Below the pieces are notes generated by a model that was not told the DNA's origin, searched no databases, and worked only from the letters and a program-made list of their open reading frames with translations. Positions 1 through 5,081 of a stretch of 5,081 nucleotides of DNA are shown here, in pieces. Location of the stretch: positions 1-5,081 of the forward strand of contig CAZGKW010000090.1 of NCBI GenBank assembly GCA_964526295.1. The letters are read 5' to 3'. A program made the position numbers and the translations under genes. The first letter of the stretch is position 1; each line of letters starts with the position of its first letter. This DNA comes from CAZGKW01 sp964526295. GTDB taxonomy: Bacteria; Planctomycetota; Phycisphaerae; FEN-1346.

Positions 1-1575
1 CGCAAAGGCGGCCGGGCGGTGATCTCGGACATCGTCTGCGACGAGGACCCGACGCCCGAGATCAAGGCCGATCCGGACCTGTGGAGCGGCTGCATCGCCG
101 GGGCGATGCGGGAGGATGAGTTTCTGGAGATGTTCGAGCGGGCCGGGTCCTACGGCGTCGAGATCCTCGTCCGCCAGGCCGAGCCCTGGCAGGTCATCGA
201 CGGCATCGAGTTCCGCTCGGTCACCGTGCAGGCGTTCAGGGGCAAGGAAGGCCCGTGCATCGAGCGCAACCAGGCCGTGATCTACCAGGGGCCGTGGAAG
301 TGCGTCTCAGACGACGACGGGCACACCTTGCTTCGTGGGCAACGGATGGCCGTCTGTGAAAAGACCTTCGGGATCATGACCAACCCCGACGGCCCGTACG
401 CCGGGCAGGTCGTCCCCGTGCCTCCACGCGAGGAAGTGCCGATGGCCGAGGCCAAGCCCTTTGACTGCACGCGAAGCGACACGCGCCATCCCCGCGAGAC
501 CAAGGGCATGGAGTATCGGCCGACCGTGACGGCCAAGGACGGTTCGTGCTGCGGGCCGGACTGCGGCGGCGCCGAACCGGCCAAGGCGACGACGGACGCA
601 CGGTCCGCGCCGGCGGGGGGCCGGCTGGACGGCTTTGAGAAACTGGCCGTCCAGGGCCCTCAAGGCCTGACGAGCCTTGGCATCGAGGCCCTTCAGGTCA
701 ACGTCGGCCTGCGATGCAACCAGAGCTGCCGGCATTGCCACCTGGAATGCTCCCCGTCCCGCACCGAGGTGATGGGCTGGGAGACGATGGCCGCCGTGAA
801 GGCGGTCGCCTTGGCGGCCGGTGCGTCGGTCGTGGACATCACCGGCGGATCGCCGGAATTGAACCCGCACCTGCGGCGCTTCATCGGCGAGTTGCGACAG
901 GGGGGGCTGGACGTGCAGGTCCGGACGAACCTCACCGTGCTCCTGGAGCCGGGGCAGGAGGGCACGATCGACTTCCTGCGCGAGCACCAGGTGCGGCTGG
1001 TGGCCTCCATGCCGTGCTACCTGGAGGAGAACGTGGACGCCCAGCGCGGGGCGCACGCCTACGAGCGGAGCGTGGAGGCGATCCGCCGGTTGAACGCGGC
1101 CGGCTACGGCACGGAGGACGGACTTCAACTCAACCTGGTCTACAATCCGGCCGGGCCGTTCCTGCCGCCTCCACAGGCGGAACTGGAGCAGGACTATCGG
1201 CGGGAGTTGAAAGGCCGGTTCGGGATCGTGTTCAGCCGACTGCTGACGATCACGAACATGCCGCTCGGGCGCTTCGCGGCCCAACTCAAGGCGGCCGGCC
1301 GGGAAGCCGAGTACAGGCGGTTGCTGCGGCAGGCGTTCAACCCGGCGACCGTGCCGAACCTCATGTGCCGCCACCAGGTCAGCATCAGCTGGGACGGCAC
1401 GCTGTACGATTGCGACTTCAACCTGGCCCTCGGCTGGCCGGTGAACCATGGCGCGCCGGACCACATCAGCCGCTTCGACCCGACGACGGTCCCCCATCGC
1501 CGCATCGTCACCGGCCCGCACTGCTTCGGCTGCACGGCCGGCCATGGCTCGTCCTGCGGCGGCGCGCTGGCATGA
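1..1575 (+). CDS. arsS: ArsM-ArsS fusion: arsenite methyltransferase C-terminal part fused to arsenosugar radical SAM protein (5' end missing)
   Basis: The frame is open from base 1 (RKGGRAVISDIV..., a typical end of a class I methyltransferase core), so the GTG at 19 is not a real start; residues below count from it only for convenience. Residues 1 to about 190 match the C-terminal part of arsenosugar-type ArsM: DPDLWSGCIAGA, with C25 at the usual arsenic-binding cysteine position, then IEFRSVTVQAF, ERNQAVIYQGPWK, GHTLLRGQRMAVC and a CCGPDC motif. From about residue 208 a full ArsS follows: LQVNVGLRC, the radical SAM cluster cysteines C233, C237 and C240 (CNQSCRHC), TGGSPELNP at 275-283, C333, C450, C465, and a Cys-rich end C502, C505, C513 (CFGCTAGHGSSCGG). 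ArsM methylates arsenite with SAM; ArsS is thought to join the SAM-derived deoxyadenosyl group to methylated arsenic on the way to arsenosugars. The ArsS half, about 310 residues, is near the usual stand-alone size. Separate genes are the usual arrangement. No stop and no ATG, GTG or TTG lies between the halves after residue 164. Family calls are strong; the substrate is inferred. Confidence 0.9.
   Translation, partial: RKGGRAVISDIVCDEDPTPEIKADPDLWSGCIAGAMREDEFLEMFERAGSYGVEILVRQAEPWQVIDGIEFRSVTVQAFRGKEGPCIERNQAVIYQGPWKCVSDDDGHTLLRGQRMAVCEKTFGIMTNPDGPYAGQVVPVPPREEVPMAEAKPFDCTRSDTRHPRETKGMEYRPTVTAKDGSCCGPDCGGAEPAKATTDARSAPAGGRLDGFEKLAVQGPQGLTSLGIEALQVNVGLRCNQSCRHCHLECSPSRTEVMGWETMAAVKAVALAAGASVVDITGGSPELNPHLRRFIGELRQGGLDVQVRTNLTVLLEPGQEGTIDFLREHQVRLVASMPCYLEENVDAQRGAHAYERSVEAIRRLNAAGYGTEDGLQLNLVYNPAGPFLPPPQAELEQDYRRELKGRFGIVFSRLLTITNMPLGRFAAQLKAAGREAEYRRLLRQAFNPATVPNLMCRHQVSISWDGTLYDCDFNLALGWPVNHGAPDHISRFDPTTVPHRRIVTGPHCFGCTAGHGSSCGGALA
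547..627 (+). other. ArsM-ArsS inter-domain linker with CCxxxC motif
   Basis: Codons at 547, 550 and 562 encode Cys-Cys-Gly-Pro-Asp-Cys. In stand-alone ArsM homologues of this type, as I recall them, a similar Cys-rich motif ends the protein. Here about 20 residues rich in Ala, Thr, Gly and Pro follow, and then the ArsS amino end (GFEKLAVQG...). The stretch looks like a flexible tether joining two intact domains. The three thiols could bind trivalent arsenic or a metal, but that is inference. Confidence 0.6.
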
Positions 1576-1577
1576 AC

Positions 1578-1587
1578 GGAAGGTGGT
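1578..1587 (+). promoter_or_regulatory. Ribosome binding site deciding the DUF547 start
   Basis: GGAAGGTGGT is purine-rich and resembles a Shine-Dalgarno sequence. It ends 5 bases before the ATG at 1593. It lies downstream of the alternative ATG at 1572, which overlaps the ArsS stop as ATGA, so it favours 1593 as the start. Confidence 0.6.
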
Positions 1588-1592
1588 GTCCT

Positions 1593-2456
1593 ATGAGATG
1601 GCGAAGACAGGCCGCAGGCGCCTTGATTGCGGCTGTCGTGCTGGCGACGGCCGTGGCGGCCGTGGGCGACTTCACTTACGAGCCTTACGCCGGAGTTCTG
1701 GCCCGGCACGTGGACGGGCGGGGGATGGTCGCCTATGGGGCGCTGAAGAAGAAGCCCGAGGACCTGAACCGTTTCGTCGAGGCGCTGGGTGCGGTCGACC
1801 CCGAGACCTACGCCGCCTGGAATGACAAGGCCAAGATCGCCTTCTGGACCAACGCCTACAACGCCCTGACGCTCAAGGCCATCATCGACCATTACCCGAT
1901 CAAGCCCGGTTTCTGGAAGTCCCTCGCTTACCCCAAGAACAGCATCCGGCAGATCGACGGCGTCTGGGACAAGATCACCCACGAGGTCATGGGCCGGAAG
2001 ATGACCCTCGACCGGATCGAGCACGGCATCCTGCGCGGGCGAGACAAGAAGCTGGTCGAGAAGTACGGCCGGTTCTACGAGCCGCGCATCCACGTGGCCC
2101 TGGTCTGTGCGGCCATGGGGTGCCCGCCCCTGAGGACCGAGCCCTACGTCGGCGAGCGGCTCGATAAGCAACTCGACGACCAGGCCAGGCGGTTCCTGTC
2201 CCACCCGGCGAGGTTCCGCATCGACCGCACGGGCGGCAAGGTCCACCTGTCAAGCATCTTCAAGTGGTTCGGCGACGACTTCGCAAAGGGGTACACGCCT
2301 GAAACTGGTTTCGACGGGCACGGCAAGACAGAAAAGGCCGTGCTTAACTTCTGCGCCCAGTACCTTTCGCCCGAGGACGCCGCGTATCTGCGGACCGGCC
2401 GGTATAAGATCGAGTACCTGGACTACGACTGGTCGCTGAACGAGCAGAAGGACTGA
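1593..2456 (+). CDS. Exported DUF547 domain protein
   Basis: This gene encodes 287 residues from the ATG at 1593. The protein begins with a signal-peptide-like segment: basic MRWRR, a hydrophobic Ala/Val/Leu stretch to about residue 24, and possible cleavage near AVAA or VG before DFTYEPY. It has no lipobox, so it is probably periplasmic or held by the uncleaved segment. The mature part is a DUF547 protein, recognised by AFWTNAYNALTLKAI (N87-N90), HVALVCAAMGCPPLR (H167, C172, C177) and LSSIFKWFGDDF (about 219-230), spaced as usual over a normal family length. The biochemical role of DUF547 is not established. DUF547 genes are, from general knowledge, frequent neighbours of arsS, and this one starts 17 bp after the arsS stop, which implies co-transcription. 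An alternative ATG at 1572 would add MNGRWCP and couple translation to ArsS, but it places two awkward residues, Cys and Pro, before the signal and lacks the better ribosome binding site. Family call is firm; role is unknown. Confidence 0.9.
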   Translation: MRWRRQAAGALIAAVVLATAVAAVGDFTYEPYAGVLARHVDGRGMVAYGALKKKPEDLNRFVEALGAVDPETYAAWNDKAKIAFWTNAYNALTLKAIIDHYPIKPGFWKSLAYPKNSIRQIDGVWDKITHEVMGRKMTLDRIEHGILRGRDKKLVEKYGRFYEPRIHVALVCAAMGCPPLRTEPYVGERLDKQLDDQARRFLSHPARFRIDRTGGKVHLSSIFKWFGDDFAKGYTPETGFDGHGKTEKAVLNFCAQYLSPEDAAYLRTGRYKIEYLDYDWSLNEQKD

Positions 2457-2458
2457 CC

Positions 2459-2464
2459 GAGGGA
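2459..2464 (+). promoter_or_regulatory. Ribosome binding site of the glycosidase-like gene
   Basis: GAGGGA starts just after the DUF547 stop and ends 3 bases before the ATG at 2468 (5 bases if GAGG is counted as the core). The spacing is short but acceptable, and no better in-frame start is close by. Confidence 0.5.
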
Positions 2465-2467
2465 CCG

Positions 2468-4822
2468 ATGCCCGACCTTGTGACGGTCTTGGACAGCGCG
2501 GGTGGCCTGCCAGGGTACGAGGTGCCCGACACCGAACTCGGGGGCGGGGCCAGTCTCGGCAACGGCCGATGCTGGGCCGTGGTCGGGTCGGGCGGGCGGC
2601 TGAAGTCGCTTTTCTCCACGGACGTCGGTCGCGTCGTGGCCGGGCCATTGGTCCTGCGATACGCCGCAGCGGGTTTCGCTGAGGGCGCCCCGAGCGGGTG
2701 CAAGGGAGACGCCGTCCCGCTGCCGCAGGTCGGGGGCGGGACCTACGTCCTGGGACCTGCCTCTCAGCGGCACCGGTTCCGCCTCCCGGGGCGGATGGCC
2801 GTGACCGAGACGATCTTCCTGCCGATGATCGAGGACGCCCCGCCGGAGCGTCACGTGGCGGGCACCGTCCTGGTGGAACTTGTGAACGAGGGCGACCGGC
2901 CCCAGGACCTCGCGGTCTACGCCTTCGCGGGGTTCCAGGTGGGCGGGTTCAAGACGGAGATCCGCGTGCGCCATGATCCGGACCTCGGCGGGCTGGCGGT
3001 CGCCTACGAGGGCGAGCCGGACTGGCTGGGGGTGCTGACGGTCGACCCGGAGCCGACCCGCCACGGCATAACGGCGGACGTGGCAATGGCCTGCGACACA
3101 GACGCCCTGCCGCGGCTGGAGGGCGAGTCGGGAAAAGGCCGGGGCGACCTTCTCGCCTGTACGGAGAACCGTCTCCGCCTGGGGCCCGGCGACAGCGCCA
3201 CGCTGACCTTTGTCCTCGCCTTCTGGCACGATGGCGACCTCCTTCGCGAAGCCCTGCCCGCGATGCGGGACGGTCCGGCGATCCTCGAGCGGACGCTCGC
3301 GGCCTGGCGCGAGCGGCTCGACGTCTGCGAGGTCTCGACGCCCGACCCCGTCATCAACGCGGGCGGGGCCTGGGCCAAGGTCAACATGGTTCGCGTCCTG
3401 GCCCATTACCCGAAGGGACTGACCTTCACCAACGACCCCGGCCGCTCTTCCAACGTCGTGGCCCGCGACGTGATCTGGTTCACCTACGGGTGCGACCACT
3501 TCTGGCCGGAGGCGTCGCGCGAGATGCTGACGCGACTCGGCGAGACGCAGTACGAGGACGGGAAGGTCCCCGAGTATTACAACGCCCGGACNNNNNNNNN
3601 NNNNNNNNNNNNNNNNNNNNNNNNNNNNNNNNNNNNNNNNNNNNNNNNNNNNNNNNNNNNNNNNNNNNNNNNNNNNNNNNNNNNNNNNNNNGTCATCCGG
3701 GAGTACCAGATCAGCGGGGCCGTGACGGAGATCAACGCGGAGTGCGCCGCGGCGCTCCGGGCCATGGGCCACATGGCCGAAAACATCGGCCGGGACGAGG
3801 AGGGGGCCTTCTTCACCGAGGCAAGCGAGGAACTGGCCGAGGCCCTGAACAAGCACCTCTTGGACCGCCGGCGCCGGCTGTACCTGCTGAACATCGATCC
3901 CCAGGGCCGCAAGCATACGGACGTGACGGCGGACGAGATCTTCCCGGTCCTCTTCCGGGTGGTGGACGAGGAGACGGCGTACCGGATCATCCGGCGCCTC
4001 AACAGCCCGGACTTCTGGACCGAGGCGGGCCTGAGGACGGCCTCCCGCTTGGACCCGCTCTACGACCCGGCCCAGCACGTCGGGCTTATCGGCGGCGTGT
4101 GGCCGGGCCTGACGTGGTGGTACGCCTTCGCGGCGGCCCGGTACCACCCGGAGTTCATGGTCCGGGCCCTGCACGCCTCCTTCTCGCACTACGCCCGCCA
4201 CCCGCGGGCCTACAACACGGTGCCGGGCCAGTTCTCGGAGTGGTTCGACGGGGAGAGCCTGATCAACCGGGGCATGCCCCTGTCGCCGTGGGAACCGCCG
4301 CGGTTCCTCTGGGCCGCGGTCGAGGGGGTGGGCGGCCTGATGGTCCTTCCATGGGAGCCGCGGATCAACCCGCTCCTGCCGAAGGACTGGAAGTGGACCG
4401 CCACCCGCCACGTCCGGTACCACGACCGTCGGATCAGCATCTTCAGCGCCCGGATGCAGGGCGAACTCCGCTGCTTCGGCGACCTGGAGTTCGAAAGCGA
4501 CGGGCCCCGCGAGGTCTTCGACGAGGAGGTCACCGATTGCGTCCGTGTGGAGACGCCGGGCATGCATCCGCTGGCGCTTCGCGACGGCGACCGGACGCTC
4601 CTCGCCCTCGGCAGTTGCCGCGAGGAGAGCCGCACCAGCCCCGTCGGCCTCGAGAGGCTGCTGGAGGCCGACGCGACGTACCGCGTTCGCGAGTGGGCCA
4701 GCGAACAGGATCGGTGGAGCGATTGGCGCGAGGCTGCGGGGCGGAACTTGGAGGTGCTGGCCGTCCGGATCGAGGCGCAAGGCTTTCACCTCGTGGAGTT
4801 CCAGCGGAAAGGCGACGCATGA
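2468..4822 (+). CDS. Six-hairpin (alpha/alpha)6 glycosidase-like protein, interrupted by assembly gap
   Basis: The nominal 784 residues include 34 codons touched by Ns. Residues about 1-290 look like an all-beta sandwich domain, such as precedes the barrel in GH15-, GH94- and debranching-enzyme-like proteins. The middle part looks like an (alpha/alpha)6 barrel: NDPGRSSNVVARDVIWFTYGCDHFWP (N322-P347), KVPEYYN just before the gap, then SGAVTEINAEC, DVTADEIFPVLF, GGVWPGLTWWYAF (542-554) and GQFSEWFDGES (E591, D594, E596). D334 or D343 and E591 are candidate catalytic acid and base, by analogy with other six-hairpin enzymes; this is not proven. About 650-784 is a C-terminal beta-rich tail. No signal peptide is visible, so it probably acts in the cytoplasm on a soluble glycan or glycoside. 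It resembles proteins annotated as amylo-alpha-1,6-glucosidase-like, but I cannot name the GH family or substrate. It sits 11 bp after the DUF547 gene and overlaps the next gene by 4 bp, so it belongs to the operon. The 100-N gap is probably an arbitrary length, and the frame match across it may be luck. Confidence 0.75.
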   Translation: MPDLVTVLDSAGGLPGYEVPDTELGGGASLGNGRCWAVVGSGGRLKSLFSTDVGRVVAGPLVLRYAAAGFAEGAPSGCKGDAVPLPQVGGGTYVLGPASQRHRFRLPGRMAVTETIFLPMIEDAPPERHVAGTVLVELVNEGDRPQDLAVYAFAGFQVGGFKTEIRVRHDPDLGGLAVAYEGEPDWLGVLTVDPEPTRHGITADVAMACDTDALPRLEGESGKGRGDLLACTENRLRLGPGDSATLTFVLAFWHDGDLLREALPAMRDGPAILERTLAAWRERLDVCEVSTPDPVINAGGAWAKVNMVRVLAHYPKGLTFTNDPGRSSNVVARDVIWFTYGCDHFWPEASREMLTRLGETQYEDGKVPEYYNARXXXXXXXXXXXXXXXXXXXXXXXXXXXXXXXXXXVIREYQISGAVTEINAECAAALRAMGHMAENIGRDEEGAFFTEASEELAEALNKHLLDRRRRLYLLNIDPQGRKHTDVTADEIFPVLFRVVDEETAYRIIRRLNSPDFWTEAGLRTASRLDPLYDPAQHVGLIGGVWPGLTWWYAFAAARYHPEFMVRALHASFSHYARHPRAYNTVPGQFSEWFDGESLINRGMPLSPWEPPRFLWAAVEGVGGLMVLPWEPRINPLLPKDWKWTATRHVRYHDRRISIFSARMQGELRCFGDLEFESDGPREVFDEEVTDCVRVETPGMHPLALRDGDRTLLALGSCREESRTSPVGLERLLEADATYRVREWASEQDRWSDWREAAGRNLEVLAVRIEAQGFHLVEFQRKGDA
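3592..3691. other. Assembly gap of exactly 100 Ns
   Basis: The run of Ns is exactly 100 long, the common placeholder for a scaffold gap of unknown size. It falls inside the catalytic domain of the glycosidase-like gene. The codon at 3590-3592 (acN) is Thr whatever the missing base. Both flanks read in the same frame and belong to the same kind of protein, so the gap does not look like a misjoin, but its real length is not known. Confidence 0.95.
4806..4812 (+). promoter_or_regulatory. Ribosome binding site of the TVP38/TMEM64 gene
   Basis: GGAAAGG lies inside the end of the glycosidase-like gene, 6 bases before the ATG at 4819. Together with the ATGA stop/start overlap it supports translational coupling of the two genes. 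Confidence 0.6.
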
Positions 4823-5081
4823 GCGAAACCGGCGACACCGGCGAGAAGCAGAGTGGCCACCGATGGATCAAGGTGGTGGCGCTCGTCCTGGTCCTGGCGG
4901 GCCTGACGGTAGTGTCCTTCTTCCTGCCGGTCAAGGACTACGTCCTAGCCGTGCTGGAGTGGACCGAGGGGCTGGGGGCGTGGGCCCCGCCGTTCCTCGC
5001 GGCGTTCTACGTCGTTGCGTGCGTCCTGATGCTTCCCGGCGGGGTCATCACGCTGGCGGCGGGGTTCCTCTTCGGCGTCGT
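4819..5081 (+). CDS. TVP38/TMEM64 family (VTT/DedA superfamily) membrane protein, N-terminal part
   Basis: The gene runs off the right edge; 87 full codons are visible. The start overlaps the previous stop as ATGA, with a good ribosome binding site. The protein opens with a short polar stretch (MSETGDTGEKQSGHRW), then a first membrane helix at about 17-37, an amphipathic or loop segment at about 38-56 (KDYVLAVLEWTEGLGAWAP), and a second hydrophobic segment at about 57-72. It then shows LPGGVITLAAGFLFGV (72-87), the signature entry of the VTT domain of TVP38/TMEM64 proteins. Full members are usually about 220-250 residues, so roughly a third is present. It acts in the cytoplasmic membrane. DedA/VTT relatives include lipid scramblases and transporters, but the substrate of this bacterial branch is not established. 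TVP38-like genes are frequent neighbours of arsS, often alongside a mercuric-reductase-like flavoprotein, which may lie beyond the edge; this last point is a prediction. Confidence 0.88.
   Translation, partial: MSETGDTGEKQSGHRWIKVVALVLVLAGLTVVSFFLPVKDYVLAVLEWTEGLGAWAPPFLAAFYVVACVLMLPGGVITLAAGFLFGV

Noticed and set aside
19..21. GTG at 19 as the start of the first gene.
   Set aside because: The six upstream codons read RKGGRA, in frame and continuous with the methyltransferase motif, so the gene is cut by the window edge rather than starting here.
625..627. CTG at 625 behind a G-rich run as an internal start for a stand-alone ArsS.
   Set aside because: CTG starts are very rare, and the G run is ordinary for this composition. 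The fused reading needs no extra assumption, although internal initiation cannot be excluded from sequence alone.
307..1545. Open frame on the - strand of about 412 residues opposite the ArsM-ArsS gene.
   Set aside because: It is a shadow of the radical SAM gene. The translation is Arg/Val/His-rich with no recognisable motifs.
714..1571. Upstream extension of the DUF547 frame, which is open back to 714.
   Set aside because: This part overlaps the ArsS coding region in another frame, is low-complexity Gly/Arg/Ala/Pro, and precedes a good signal peptide and ribosome binding site at 1578-1595.
1573..1575. TGA at the end of ArsS read as selenocysteine, since some relatives are selenoproteins.
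   Set aside because: The protein already ends with the expected SCGGALA tail, the next in-frame TGA comes only six codons later at 1594, and no obvious SECIS-like hairpin follows.
1576..1592. Possible promoter or terminator in the gap between ArsS and DUF547.
   Set aside because: Only 17 bases are available, and they are accounted for by a ribosome binding site. There is no hairpin with a T run.
2423..4789. Long open frame on the - strand, nominally 788 residues, opposite the glycosidase-like gene.
   Set aside because: It has the Arg/Pro/Val-rich composition typical of an antisense shadow in G+C-rich DNA, shows no family motif, and is opposite a + strand protein with clear conserved motifs. 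The Ns also contribute to its length.
4530..4934. Open frame of 134 residues on the - strand across the end of the glycosidase-like gene and the start of the membrane protein.
   Set aside because: It is Arg/Pro/Ser-rich with no motif, and it overlaps two well-supported + strand genes.

Overview
The window is a G+C-rich bacterial segment carrying four genes, all on the + strand and packed almost without spacers: 17 bp, 11 bp and a 4-bp ATGA overlap at the three junctions. It reads as the interior of one operon. Both ends cut through a gene, and a run of 100 Ns interrupts the third gene, so this is a scaffolded draft assembly, possibly metagenomic. High G+C and the gene content would suit a planctomycete-like or other environmental bacterium, but nothing in the window fixes the taxon.

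Layout: (1) positions 1-1575 hold the 3' part of a long ORF that fuses the C-terminal part of an ArsM-type arsenite S-adenosylmethionine methyltransferase to a complete ArsS-type radical SAM protein. (2) Positions 1593-2456 hold a secreted or membrane-anchored DUF547 protein. (3) Positions 2468-4822 hold a cytoplasmic-looking six-hairpin, (alpha/alpha)6-type glycosidase-like protein, broken by the N-gap at 3592-3691. (4) From 4819 to the right edge runs the N-terminal third or so of a TVP38/TMEM64 (VTT/DedA superfamily) membrane protein.

ArsM, ArsS, DUF547 and TVP38/TMEM64 proteins are, from what I know of these families, recurrent neighbours in arsenosugar biosynthesis loci. The most economical reading is an arsenosugar or arsenolipid operon. 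ArsM would methylate arsenite, ArsS would build a carbon-arsenic bond using the adenosyl part of SAM, and the remaining genes would handle downstream processing or membrane steps. That assignment is inference; only the family memberships are read from sequence.

The unusual points are the in-frame ArsM-ArsS fusion, with the methyltransferase's terminal Cys motif turned into an inter-domain linker, and the insertion of a putative glycosidase between the DUF547 and TVP38 genes. No promoter, terminator, RNA gene, repeat, CRISPR array or mobile element is visible, and there is no gene-free stretch longer than 17 bp.
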